Assembly: GCA_026419785.1 (NCBI GenBank)
Contig: JAODTK010005796.1
Coordinates: forward strand, 124,001 to 188,000
DNA from: Sclerodactyla briareus
Taxonomy: Eukaryota; Echinodermata; Holothuroidea; Dendrochirotida; Sclerodactylidae
Length of the DNA stretch: 64,000 nucleotides
Reading direction: 5' to 3'
The translations under genes and the position numbers were made by a program. Within the stretch, counting starts at the first letter, position 1, and every line of letters begins with the position of its first letter. The notes under the pieces were generated by a model. That model made no database searches, had not been told where the DNA came from, and saw only the letters and a list, made by a program, of their open reading frames with translations. Below are positions 24,901-37,486 of the stretch, piece by piece.

Positions 24901-26320
24901 CTCTGGAAGTTCGTCCAGAATAATGCATCATCTTACTCCTGCGGCATCCATCGACTGTTTTGTGTAGCAGATCTTGGTTGACATCCTGTGAGAAAGCCTC
25001 CAGGCGAGGACTGCTTCTCTCCTCTGAAATTTACGATGCTCCTCTCGGGTACCGGCATTGTCGCTCCTTGTTTCTTCTGACGGGGGACGGATCAACATTT
25101 GTCATTCACATCAGGCATGGAATGGTGGATAGCTTATTCCGTTGGATTATGTGTCGTGGCCTTTTCCTGAGAGCGTCTGTTCCCCGACGTCGTTGTTGTC
25201 CAGACCAAAGTTGTGAACTTCAACTTTTCGAGGCTTGAAGGCATAATGTCCCCGCCCCTCTGATTTCCCGTTGGGACTAGTGCAGTGTCGTGACTCCAAG
25301 ACGATGTATGGGAGACTCGCTGTAGCCAAAACCCTTGAGTAGACCCTTCAGCCGAGCTGATCCGCTCAAACTTGCCGTACCGCCATCGCCAAACTGGAAT
25401 GACTTCGGCATCACCTTCCGTACCATTATGAGGCAAGATACAGCGATATCTTGTGCAATGTACGATCCGTGCGTCTTTCACCATCACCGACGTCAACTGT
25501 GTTAAGTCCTTTGGGTCTTCTGAGATTCCTACCATCGCCGTCAAGGAAGTGAACCTTAGCTGGGTATCAAGTTCTGTGCGGCGTCCAGAGTCCAATCTTC
25601 CGCTGTTTGGGGCCATGTGCAGTGTCGCTGTAGAGATGCTTGTTATCGACTCTTTTAGGCTCATTGCTGTTCCATACCGTTCCTGTAGCGACACGTCAAA
25701 GAAAGGCTTTTCCTGACCTTCAGTCTCCCCGTCATTTGGCGTCATAGTCGGATATCTTCCGATTAGCCTCATTCATCAGTAGTATCCCTCACGGAGTTCT
25801 TCGGCTGACGATCATCGAGTTAACTTCTCACTCTGATTCGTCTGCAGTCTGATGAAACAATCTTGGGACTATCCTTCATCAGTCTGCCGTTTCAGACTCC
25901 ATGCTTTGTAGCGTGTGGAATCCTCACCCTCGATTCGTCTGACTGAATGAGTCGAACAATTTCTTTAATTTTGTCATTCTCATTATCTCTTTGTTCTCGA
26001 TTACCCTCTTCTGGAAATGGTGATGCAGAAATCGTCGCATGCGGTCGACTATATTCTGTAAGTCCAGTCCTGTCGTATCAGACTTTTCCTTGGAAAGGAT
26101 CCTCGTGTTGTCCGGTGGCAACTCCTGTGGTAGCGGACTTCAATTGCGACACAGTCACCGCCATCCATATAGCGTAATAGGTTGGGGTCTTGCTTCAACT
26201 TCGCCGCTTCCAAAGTTGACCGCATCTATCAACTCACAACTCCCAATGGCTTCCCTTGCCTTTTGCGACTGCGTCTGTCCTCCATCTGTCGTGACTGCGG
26301 CAGATAAGACATAATGGGGA
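21990..26320 (-). pseudogene. Frameshifted multicopy gene of an uncharacterised animal repeat family
   Basis: Reading the minus strand through many frame changes gives one ordered protein. Near 26160 an N-terminal IEVRYHRSCHR block (His/Cys); then IVDRMRRFLHHHFQKR; near 24640 TIVIRLGVFHTKMTCLAV and GLQDVLIEADVIATGSVNG; near 24200 TRATREGNWQLNLESVR and FAYDRTNYVRYL; near 23980 TIEQT and a SKTKGG-like motif; near 23850 HRERAAITRMC; near 23540 MDLNKPLEKLNLADVSTVDT; near 22820 HEEADTRIF and IVIKSPDTDVLYG; near 22560 CDSVSAFYGNGK; near 22280 a QLVQHPTLPALS block and DWMV; near 22100 a Cys-rich tail (CTCKKSKCKA). I remember this set and order from abundant uncharacterised proteins in coral, echinoderm and hemichordate genomes. 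I know no experimental function. No terminal repeats were identified. It could be a dead transposon gene or a live one blurred by indel errors. Confidence 0.75.
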
Positions 26321-27059
26321 AGTACATGCCTCGATGACGATGGTTGGATCCACTACCGCTGCGCGGAGCGTTTTCCGTGTTTTTGATGGGAGTGGCTTGG
26401 GACCGGGCTCGTCTTCTTTAAGTAAGAGGTACCGCCGGGATTTTCACCTGAACAATGGAGAATCAAGTCCATGCTTAGTTCATCATGTATTTGAATGATC
26501 TGGTGTGTATGTCCCTATCATTTAGGGCTGGGAGTGTCTTTTTTAACCTCGAAAAGCTACATGAACCTCCCGAGAGTGCCCGTGATCGATCGTGCCCACT
26601 CCCCCCACTTTTAAAAGATATTACATTCCTTGCTTGCAGTTGTGGTCCGTTTTCCCTCCCACCGACGTCTGATTCAACACCTAACCTCAAATAATAGGAC
26701 CGCGAGCGTCATTTTCCCTAGAAAATATACGGAATTGTTAACTAACGTTCAAAAACGCTGGGAAAACGTCAATGCATGTGTTAAAATGTGCACGATGAAT
26801 GAAATCTCAGAATACTTTTTAGTCCAATTACTACTGTGACCCGATATATATTTTTCCGGATACTAGGAATATTTTTGTTTGTAATGAATAGTACTTGCTT
26901 CCTCCAGAACTAACAATTGGGCGACCCACAGATCTCCCTTCTCTTGACAATTTTTGTGCTACGCTGCTGACAAATCATGTGCCACTTACCCCTCACTAAT
27001 CTGAAATCGCATAACTGCTAATATGATCTTCTTGTTAATGCTGAAGTTTATTTAATTCA
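26321..27059. other. Non-coding stretch upstream of the mobile gene
   Basis: This is the expected 5' side of the minus-strand repeat-family gene. I see no clear terminal inverted repeat, promoter or further coding block in it. Confidence 0.4.
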
Positions 27060-28060
27060 TACATTGTATACATGGCCATCCGCCCACACATTTTGCGTCT
27101 GATAACACCCACTTTTAATGTTTTTTTTTTGCATAGCACATGCCGCTAATAGGAAATTCACTTTCATTTTGTGAAGTGTTCATTTATTCTTTATTTATTT
27201 ATTTATTTCAGATAACATTGGTATCTGGCACTCATCATTTGGCAATCTGTGAATACCTTACTTTAATAGATTCTCATCTGGCAACTTATAGGCCCAAATT
27301 CGCATGAACATAAGAGCTAGGTGAACCTCATTTTTAAATCTGTAAGGTTAACTTTTATTTATTTCTTGAAGATGGCCATCTGGACATCACCATTTGGCGT
27401 TTAATAATATTAATTTCAAAAATGTGCTACGCTGCGCGTCAACCAATGGTGCCGCTTTCGCTTGCATCCCTTGAAATCGCAAGAACATTAGTGGCTAAGG
27501 TGGAATTCATACTGCTCCAAGTTTAATGTTTCTTTTCTCCAATCATCCCCTGAAAAATTGCTCACTGGAGATCACCATTTGGCATTTGAAAACGACCTAA
27601 TTTCGAACATTTCACTACGCGCGCGGCAAGTAATGATGCCAGCTTCGATTAGATGGTTATGGATCCGCTTAACATACGGTGGCTAGATTAATCCTTTTAA
27701 TTTGCGAATTTTATTTTCAATTTGCTCTCACCAGTGCACTGAGAAGACGATTTGACGTTTCGCTAAGCTCCTGGCCACCGATGGTGCCGCTTTGCTTGTC
27801 AAGGCTTTCATAGAGTCAAAGAGTATAATCGTATCAACTACTGTTTGTTAAAGTGAAATTTACTTATTTTTCTCATTTCAAATTCAAGTTTCCTTTCAAA
27901 TACTTTGAATTGAAATGACGCATTGGAGCTCCCATTTGGCAACGAGACACTTTACTTCATATTTCGGAGCACGGCAAGAAAATGTTGTCGCGCAGCACAC
28001 TAATTTTTCCACATATTTTTCTAGCCCATCCGTCTGACACCCATCATTGGGCACCCCTGG
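27060..28060 (+). repeat. Degenerate tandem array, ~180-bp unit
   Basis: Variants of ACTGGAGATCACCATTTGGC recur at about 27080, 27219, 27378, 27564, 27738, 27924 and 28033 (spacing 110-186 bp, mostly 160-186). A second block, ATGGTGCCGCTTTCGCTTG, and its relatives recur at about 27447, 27632 and 27778 in the same phase. Units are strongly diverged, so this is an old satellite. Confidence 0.65.
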
Positions 28061-28400
28061 TAAATCCTCCGTGATGCTTATGGAAGAGGTGTAAAAAACA
28101 TGAACTGCAGCCAGAAGCCTATTAACTGAATATTTTCGAGAACATTTCCCGAATGAAAAGTTTTAAGTTTTATTGTAATTTTATGGGTGCTTTACTTCCA
28201 TAAGGCACGGGAACTGTAAATTGAAAGTGCTATCTGACGAACATTTTTTATTATTATTTCGCGCCAACGTGGTGACGCCCGGCTCAGATAGTCATCCCAC
28301 CTGCTAACCCCCCCCCCCAAAATTAACCAAAATAAAAAAATCTTTTGCTATTCAATGTATTGTACGATAATATGGAACATTTTGTCATCACATGTTTAAT

Positions 28401-28525
28401 CAGTGGTGCCGCTCTAGAATTCGCCCGACGGGGGGGGGGGGTGTGGTTGGTCTTTCCCCGACAGGGGGCAGGGCATCTTCCCGACGCCGTTTTTTTCATC
28501 GAAATAATCACTTTCCCCGGCGAAT
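28401..28525 (+). repeat. hAT-end-like G-rich block
   Basis: CAGTGGTGCCGCTCTAGAATT leads into CGCCCGACGGGGGG and two more CCCGACRGGGG-type copies. It resembles the start of a hAT transposon (CAG-TGGCG... followed by C/G-run subterminal repeats). Its partner end and target duplication were not found, so it may be a solo or truncated end. Confidence 0.4.
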
Positions 28526-30096
28526 TTCAGTGTCTCCCACCCCCGTATGTAACTATTACCACAGCCTATCGGGCATGAGACTGGAACCTCTCATTCTGGG
28601 ACAAATTTGCCACTTCAATTTGCTCGTATATGAATGAGAACTCGATACGATTTCGCAAAAGACAAGATCGGAGCTGCAAAGAGCTCGACAAACGAGAAAA
28701 GAAGATTGGGATTTTGGGGAAAACTCAAAATGTTTTTCCGACGAGCTTGCAATTCGAACCCGGACCACGGGCTCAAAGGAATGAACACTTACATCACTAC
28801 GTTATTTGCTGAGTTCCTGAAATAATAGTCAAATCAATATAGAACCTCGCTCCGAGGAATTAGGCAATTTGTAGATAAGTTTTCCAATGAAAATTGGGTA
28901 TAGTTAATGCAGTAGAATAAACTTATTGCTGAGAACGAGTTATTTTGACGAAATCAGGTCCCACTCACTGTGGGAAGACGGTTATAGGCCTGAATAAACG
29001 TTACTTCGCTCACGTTCACTGTGGCGGAGGTTGCTCATTTTGTTTTTTTGCGTGTGAATTAAGCGAAATAAAACCTGTGGACATGAAGCTTCACCATCAA
29101 AGTATTTTTTTTTTCAAGCTCAATTGATTCGGTGGTCGGCCTCCCATGGTGAATTCGGGGTCGTATTTCCACAAGCCCGTGCATGTCTTCATCAAAAATG
29201 GCTTGGAAACGCGGCCGAAATGGAAGTCACTTTTTCATGCCTATGCCTTCTGTATAAAAAAAATACGCACTCCGGTCATCAACTTTTACTGGCCTAATTC
29301 CTACCGCAAATTACTGCCCTTTCTTAGCATTCGCTGGGCTTGGAAATGAACGGGAACCACTTACCAGCAAGGTCCCTTTGTTGACTATCGGCAGCTCTTT
29401 AAATGCCCGTTTCGCTTGGTTTTTCTGTGAATCCTGTAGTATTTTCGAATGGTAACCCCCCATCTCTGGTATGGTGTGGCATTCGAGGCCGAATCGAGTC
29501 GTGTGTACAAGCCGGAATTCTTTCGCTACCTCGGCCTGTTTTGTCCGCCCAACTTCCTCCGGTTTCCACTCCACGTAGGAATGTATCCCAGTTGCCTGCT
29601 GAATTGCTTATCTAATCTCACATCTAGAACGTGAGCGTAACACTTGAGTTTACAAGCAGACATCATCATTGCATTTTCCTGGAGTAAATAGGACTGGCGG
29701 TTGCACATGCCCGAGTCAGACAGCTGAAGAAGACGTGTTGATTGCTGAAAGCTATCCCACATACCTAGTGTCAGGGATCCTCGTTCGTAGTTTGTTTGAC
29801 AAAATAGGGCTGTGTTTGCCTCCAATTTTCAATGAATTGTGCCCCGTCCCAGGCAGAAGGGATCCACTTTCGGTGAATAGTGAGGTATACTTGAGACAAT
29901 TTTTTTCCTGCTGCCCCCCTCCAGGAGAGACAAGATGAGCAGATAGATGTGAATGCCCCATAGTCTATGAGAGACGAGTAAACAAAGCCTCCACAATGTG
30001 TGTGTTATTTATTCTGTTCTTTTTCTCCGAGAAAAAAGTTCAAAAATTTGAAACATTCAGAAATGCAGGTTGTGACCTAGGGGTAGGGTGAGGCTC
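28526..30096. other. Repeat-derived or non-coding stretch; no recognised gene
   Basis: A GGTTCGAATT-like B-box is visible on the minus strand at 28751-28760, but without a proper T-stem. The minus strand between about 29960 and 29310 is open over long but shifting frames (LEANTALFCQTNYERGS, KLKCYAHVLDVRLDKQF, TKRAFKELPIVNKGTLLV); I know no family for it. It could be another decayed mobile-element protein. Confidence 0.35.
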
Positions 30097-30160
30097 GTCG
30101 GGGAACTTGGACCCCCCGTCGGTGAACTCGGACCCCCCGTCGGAAAAAATCCTGGCGCCA
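30097..30160 (-). repeat. hAT-end-like block ending CCTGGCGCCA
   Basis: Three tandem CGTCGG(G/T/A) units separated by CCCCCC run into AAAAAATCCTGGCGCCA. Reverse-complemented this gives TGGCGCCAGGATTTTTTCCG, the same kind of terminus as at 58355. The target duplication and partner end were not identified. Confidence 0.4.
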
Positions 30161-32838
30161 CGGTCGGTCTATTCACTGGGCGTAAATCTGGGGGTGTCTG
30201 CCACCTCCCCTTCGCGAAAATATGTGGTACTAGCATTGACAATACACAGATTTGTACAGTCTGAAAAAACGACTGGATCAGATTGGACCCCAACTTAGGT
30301 TCAAATCTAAGTTCGACCCAAGCTGTGTCTGAATTTGACTCACATTTTCATTTGGTTCCCAGGCTGATCTAATTTAGGTCAGAGTGAGACCCAAATGTTG
30401 AAGAACTGTCAAGAGTTTCAAGAAAGAAGAAAACGTATTCCGTGGGGCAGAACTCAACGCGGGGGATTTCCAGGGTTGCAAGCTAGGTGCCAGATCAGCG
30501 TCACGGCCCCAAATATTATGAAAATTCGCCATCCATTTTCTCACGGCCAAATCTTGCGGCAGATTTTCGCAATTTCTGTTGGCTTCGAAATCAACCTCAC
30601 ACTGCTCAAACGTGTATGGAATTGATTGGTCAAAACGAGAAAAAAAAGGAAAAAAAAAAGAAGGAGTAAAAAACTTTTTTCAAAAATGTATAAATAAATT
30701 CTCCTACACAAAGTAACGACTAACAATACAACTGCAATATGGTTTCAGTCCGACACAGACGACAATCAATTTTCGCAATCTCATGGTTATTTCAATAGTA
30801 AAATCTCGCCTACAAATTTATGTAAAACGATAGATCCGTCGTATTATCGTGCATAAGCACTCCCATAATCAGACCACCATAACTGATGGGGGTCTCACCC
30901 CCCCCCCTCCACGATGCGATCGTTAACAGGTTAAGGGAATATGTAGGTGTAATTACAAAGAAAATAACCGTGATTGTGCAGATAACCAAAGTAATTGTGC
31001 CCCACCTCCGAAGGCAACAGTGGAATAAGTCAGTTACTGCGTCTAGTTCTGGCTAGGCCCTTCATATCGAGTGTTCTCAGTTATAGCACTTTTCTTCTGA
31101 GAATAAGGGAGTTCCCTGGTGAGTATCACCAATGATAGAATAGCATCTGTTGGTGACAACGGAGATACGCGATGGCGATAGGTGAATGACAAGAGTTCAC
31201 GGTCAAAAATCGTTCTAAACGGTATTTCAGAACCAATTTTATATCAGACTATCATTGTGAGGATAGACTAAAGATAGATATTGAAATGCCAATATAGGAA
31301 CGATTTTTCATCACGATGTCATACAATAATCGCTGTCGCTTCTCGAAAGATGCTACCAGAAACGATGCCTCTTTTTCTTTAAACACCTGCATGAGAACAC
31401 TATCTCCGTCAAGAATGGCTTTACGATAATCTAATTACCTTTCCCAGCAGCTCCCGCACATTGCCTAGAAATTTCAATTTAGAATCCCAATAGATGGTAA
31501 ATGAGTTGGATCCGCTCGACGTGTGAGGGGGGTGGGGGGCTGCTGCCTTGAGACAAGTCTATCTATAACCAAAAGCCGATCTCAACGCGCATTTGTTCTT
31601 CATTTGAGATTATAAGAGAATATATTTTAGCTGGAGAAGAACTGCATGCGTCAGTCAAAATCGAAGTCGTACGACTTTCCATTACGGAGTTAACAGTCCG
31701 TTTACCTTTGTGCATGTTATTGCGACAAGATCGAAAGCATCCCATCCTGCCATATCATGGTGATGTCATACTTGCAACAAACAACCTTGCGAACATTTTT
31801 GTTTTCTATTGAAATTCACTGCACAAATTATTTTTATGGCGAAAAAGCATTTAGTTCCATCGGGAGAATTGATTATAGTGGTTGGTAGTGTTAGAAGGTC
31901 GATTTGGTGAGAGAAGGACAGTAGGAAACTTCTGCCTAAATGTTGACTTATGCCCCGAAATGAAACAATGAAATGCATGACAATTAATTTCCGTGTTGTC
32001 CAAGTGTTGTGCGCCATGAAGCCAGTGAACGATGACAATTGTAGGCTATTGGGTAATATTGGTAATATGAATCAAAAAGTTATCGAAGAAAAGGTCATCA
32101 AAACCATAAACATTGAAAAAGCTGAACGCAAACCTCAATTTGTAATCTACTGGTTCAATTAGCTGGCCCATGGCCCGTTTTGTAGTTTTGGGTCACCGAC
32201 GCAAGTCATTTCCTCACTGTATATTTATGGGCTGGATAATTGCCATACCGCCCTCTTTTTCACAAAGTTGTATATGCGTCATGAAGACGAGGGCCCCATA
32301 TGATGATATATAAGAAGGATCACAGTTGAAACGCCAGAAACCGTTGTCAATACCACCCGTGCAGGCAGCGGGGGAGGGGGGCGGGGGGGGGGGTACCCCC
32401 CCGCGGCACTCTAGTTGCGAGAAAAGATTTCCGTTCTCACAGCATAGGAATCAACAGTATGAGTTGGGAGTATGACTTGGAAGCTTGTTCGATATCTTAA
32501 ACTCGAACCATATGCTAACAATTAATATTTTCGACAGGGCCTTCAACAACGTTGTTTTGGTGTTGTTTTAGTTGACAGGCAGTATATAAGGTTCGAATAA
32601 TTGGAGGTTATCGGTTTCAAGTCGAATAGTGAATTTGGGGTTCTGAAAGGCGTCAGGATAATAAATCCCCCACAGCAATCCAAGAGATACCATCCAGACT
32701 CCTGAAAGATTCAGACCCCTCTATTGGTTTTGCTATGATTGGTCCCTTAATATTGGAAATGAATTTGAATACAGATGTGGCCACGGAGCAACATGGTTGA
32801 AACTGAGGAGGTCAAGAACGTGCAGGGAGATAGCATAC
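30161..32838. other. Non-coding stretch; no recognised gene
   Basis: No exon recognised. C-runs occur at about 30898-30908 and a G/C block at 32364-32402. Confidence 0.4.
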
Positions 32839-33243
32839 ACTAATAATAATAATAATATAATGATTACCGTTTTTTATATAGCGCTTTACACTGTACAGTT
32901 ATCAAAGCGCTGAATGAGGCCATTACCCCCCCTGGTCAATGGCAAATTGTTTGCCCCGCACCTTAGTGCACACTTCGAGCTATACACTCATGGCAACCGC
33001 CAACGGTTGCCCCCCACCACAACATGTCCCGGGGACATGTCATCACATGGCTACCGTAATCAGTTGTGATTAAAGGGTAACATCTCAAACGGTTCATAAC
33101 GCCTGGGTAGGACGAGCCAAAAAAACGGAGATAAAGCGCCTTGCCCACGGACGCCCGGAGAGGCCAACCGGGCCGGGTTTCGAACTCGGAACCTTTTAAG
33201 ACAAGTCCTAAGTATCAACTGAGCTAATCCGATCTCCCGGAAT
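32839..33243 (-). mobile_element. tRNA-derived SINE with (TTA)n tail, about 405 bp
   Basis: On the minus strand the head begins near 33240 with GGGAGATCGGATTAGCTCAG. A TTAGCTCAGTTGATA A-box lies at 33213-33227 and a GAGTTCGAAACC B-box at 33176-33187, the two internal RNA polymerase III promoter boxes. The body includes AAGGCGCTTTATCTCCG, and the 3' part reads CAGCGCTTTGATAACTG...AAAGCGCTATATAAAA and ends in a (TTA)n tract. A GCGCTATATAAA plus (TTA)n tail is a form I recall from SINEs in many animals. The copy looks nearly full length. Confidence 0.8.
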
Positions 33244-36200
33244 AAAATTTTCTTATTCTCTGTCATCTGCATATGTACCATGACTCGGGGATACTGCGCG
33301 TACCGTCAATAGCGGAAGAAAGAAGATCGAAGTAGCAGAACGAAGATTGACAGTAATGGCTTGGTTTGGCTCAGGGCTTTCCCGGACATGATAGGAGACC
33401 ATTATGTGTATGTTCCCCAACTAAAGCTTAACATCGCCGCCGGTTCCCCCGGGATCAACAATCCATGCCGCCGTGTCAAATTGTTGTAATCCGGACGAAT
33501 ATCTCAGCGATCGCAACTATAGTGGGGGCGAAGCACAGTATGGGGGAGTTTGGTTCGGAACTCCCGTGATCACTGAAACGACACTTCTGCGATGGTAAAA
33601 AAATGTCAACGAGCACCCCGACTAGGTGTAACATTGCAAGGGTCAGATGCGTGTCCGGAATTTCTAAAGACAACATTTTGTGATATTGGGACTGCATGTG
33701 TGTTCTAGGACTTTTCCGTGACGCGGGGTGTACCAAGAAAAGGTTTAGCTGCCAAATCAATGACATAGCACGTTTGGGCCATAAGAATGGCTAACGAACA
33801 TTTTTATCTAACTTTGAAGTGTGGCTACAACTACAGGGGACATCAGCTGCATTGTCTGAGACTCTGAGTTCAAGGGACAACATTCTGGGATGGGTGACCA
33901 CTACCCTATAGAAAAATATGCTAAATGCACATTAACCGAATTATTTCATTCCTCTTCTCTGAGGAGTGGTGAGGGTCATATACCCACTATCCCTATGCGC
34001 TGACACGGCTCAGATAAGCAACGTATCAAGAAAAGCTGCCAGCCTGGAAAATTCGTGAATGCGATGGCAAAACCAGAATCTTGAAGCAATACGATTATAC
34101 TAAATTTGAAGTCTCAATAGTCATGTAACATAATTATCCTTCAAGCTATAACAAGGGGAAAGAGGACATATCAACCACCCCAATCCTAATTTTGTTGCTT
34201 GGTGAGTTATTTCAATTTTGCTTATGTGAAATTCGAGGAATATGACGTCACGTTTGAACGATGCAAAGGCCCGCCATGCTGCCATGGAAATAGGGGTTAG
34301 CATAGGAATTAGGAGGTAATTCTATAATTCTTGGGATAGTTGAACAACAAGCTTTTATTCAGATCCCATCTACAATTCGTTCTTTACATGAGGTTTTAAA
34401 ATATAGTTCTATATGTATACGATGGATCGCGCAGATTTCCGTGACCGTCACAAAGTGAAATTTCACAATACCGATTGTGCCTTATTGGCGCAATCAGATC
34501 GGCTAAAATCGGTGTAGGGGTTAAGCTGCCCTAATGTATTAAAGAAGTACAAATAACCGATCCAACTTCACATGGCCGTTGGGCTTTACAAAAGCATTAG
34601 TGCTCTCTTCCACAGGCGTGATTATACGTCCTAGAACAGATAAGGGATTATGCTAAATGTGCATTGTTCCATTAACGCATGCAGATATCCCAAAATGATT
34701 TCAACACATCCACAAAAACGAGTTTGCCCTCAGTTGTGGTAACAATCGCAGCCGTGCCGCAAGTCGTGCATCAGGTTTCAAAACTTATACATTAATCTGT
34801 ACATGGTTGCTGTATTGCTTGGCTCCTACCTCCTCCTTGCCAGCATCGAAAGGTTGGGGGTAACGGGGTAATCCATTCCACTGCCTGGAATGAGTCCCAA
34901 AAGAAATGAAGCGTCGGCACGGGTGTGGGCTCCATTCTGCTTGCCATCAGTGCTTCATGATGATCTGCACGTTGGGAACTCGTGACCATTGTTTCCTGCT
35001 TTGAGTCTAAACAGTAAACCATGGCTATTTATATACATGGGGGGATAATTGAGTAATAGTCCCTTCTTTCACATGAACGTGAACTAGAGAGTTGGGAGGT
35101 GTCGAGGTTTAATAAGCCAGACTCTACCCGAACAGGGCAGCGAAGCAGGAGAAAAAAAAAGCTTAGGTTAGTGGCCTCACATTTCCCCACTCCAAAAGCG
35201 TTCACGATCCCACTCGGAATTTTGTTATACTGCGTGTATTCAATATATCAAATGTCTCTACCGAGTTTCAACAAGGAACCACTGCACCTATCCAGTTGCC
35301 AATCGCATTAAAACTGATTCCTCCACTTCGTGGGGTGCAATCATGTTTGACCGAAAAATTCGAAGCAAAAAATGAATGGCAACACACTGTGCTTTTCTAG
35401 TCCGGGTAGAGGTTTGTATCGCGCGTTTCACGGCATACACATCTTCCTGAATAAAAAAAAAAAATAAATAAAATAACGGGAATATTATTGTTGGGTTTGT
35501 GTTATATCTCTTGATATGAATCATTTATAAAAAGGAAAAAAAAAACATATTTGTTGTCTTCTCATTGGCAAACCGGTCCCGAAAACCAAGTAATACGACA
35601 TTCAACATATACCCCTTATTCAAAAATATAATTGCCCATGTCACTTCAAGAATATCTCAATTAGCTGATAACCGCAGTCGTCAGTAAGTATCGGTTTATT
35701 TCATTTTTAAGCAAAAAATAGGAGGGCACCGTGCGCAGCATGGAACACATCAACTTAATCAAACTGGTGAGAAGAAACAGAAAATAATTGTAATTGTAAA
35801 CGAATGCAAACGACCGAGCCATAACCACTGATGTAATAAAACAATTAATGGTCAATACTATGTGATTAGGCAGGGTAGCATGCCATTGGATTTCACATTT
35901 TCAGTCAATGGGATGATTGATTTTTAAGATTAGATAGCAGACTAAATACGTTGTTGTTGTGTAAATGCGTCGTACTGATTTGGTGTTCTGATTTAGGAGC
36001 CACACAGTATTTTGCCCGAATCTTCGAACCTCGCCAAATCGTTCGCGTTATGAACTTCTTGTCCTACGTACATAGCAGACATCGTCGAGACGGGCGATTC
36101 AGAAGCAGACAGTGAGAATAGGGAAATAGGTATTAAGGTATTCATACGTGTAGATTCGATGCCCAAATTGTTTCAATTAGGCTTACCAATCAAGTGTCCG

Positions 36201-37486
36201 TTCGATAGATGTTTTATTGAATAAGTGATAATAGATAGCGACCAAAGACGTATCGTATTAACATGAAATACCCAATGGCAGATAGGCGTAAACATTCTCG
36301 ACTTTCATGCTTACATTGAAGAAATTTGAAACTGAAAATCGAAATTCAGATGAGCGGAACAATTTTGAAAGCAAGGGGGGGGGGGGGGGGGGGTAATCGG
36401 AGCGGTGCTGCCACAGGATGGGCCTTAACTAATGCTATTTCACAGTTTAAGGTGAGATATTTCCCAGTTTAGGGGGTGGAAATGCCCAGAAATAAGAAGT
36501 ATTGAGCTATTGAGATAAAACCACGTCTGACATTGGACGTTACTTCCTGCATTCCAGCGGTTAGATGAGGATTGCGACGTGAGATCAGCATCCCCCTTAC
36601 GCCCAGCGTGAGCGATTGCGCCTCACTAGCTGACTAGAATATAGCAGAACTGGAAAATCCGATGGGTCGGCCCAAGGCGGAGTTCGGCGCCGGCTTCTGC
36701 CAGATAGAATCGTGGAAGCCACCACGCCGCAATTCAGTGACTTAAATGGTCCATATGGCCAATCCACAGCGTCTGCCCTACAGCCATGCAGGCATCCCGC
36801 ATGGAATCTAGGGTTAGATATTTCATGTCATCCATGAGCGCCCGCAGGAGGCTGCAGAAACAGATTAACAGATTGATCAGAGCACGTCGACGAAAGTACA
36901 TGTATTTATGGCGGCGTCAACAGTGGGGGGCGGGTGGGAACATGTCCCCCCCACTTTTTGACAATGCCCTCCATTGACTTTAACATTTGCACACAGTAAT
37001 TTTTGAAATGTGCCAATATCCCCCTCCCCCCCCCCACATTTTGAGCGGGTAATGACGTCATGGGATTTATAATAATTGTAATCGGGAGGATTCCGGAGAG
37101 AGAGAAACTTTATCCGAGAGAATCAACAGCCACGGTAAGTTTGTGGCCTAACTCCATTTCATGGCGCAAAGGTTCAGGGCCAGGATCTCAAAGAGCAGCT
37201 GTCTTTGTTCATTGAAAACCACCGCGACCGATCATGACTTCAACAGTGACGTAAGGACGCATCCTGAGAGAGAAGAAAAGAAGAAACGCCACAGTGGCCG
37301 CACACTCTGCTGGTTCGCCTCCTAACCTACGGCATGGGAGTAAGGTTTAAATACAGAGGAAAAAGCGTTAGCTATGGCGTTTCGAGCTATTTGATTTTAT
37401 TGATGTAAGCCGTAACATATGGGCACTTATACTGTATGAACTAATTGTTATCCTCCTCATCTCATCATCATCATCCATTATTATTT
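33244..37486. other. Non-coding stretch; no recognised gene
   Basis: No exon or known repeat identified. A G-run of 17 lies at 36377-36393, and around 36926-37045 G- and C-run blocks with ACATGTCCCCCCCACTTTTT resemble the interior of the hAT-like MITEs, but no terminal repeats were resolved. Confidence 0.4.

Noticed and set aside
28600..28815. Possible minus-strand SINE around a GGTTCGAATT box
   Set aside because: No T-stem pairing and only a weak A-box; B-box-like decamers arise by chance.
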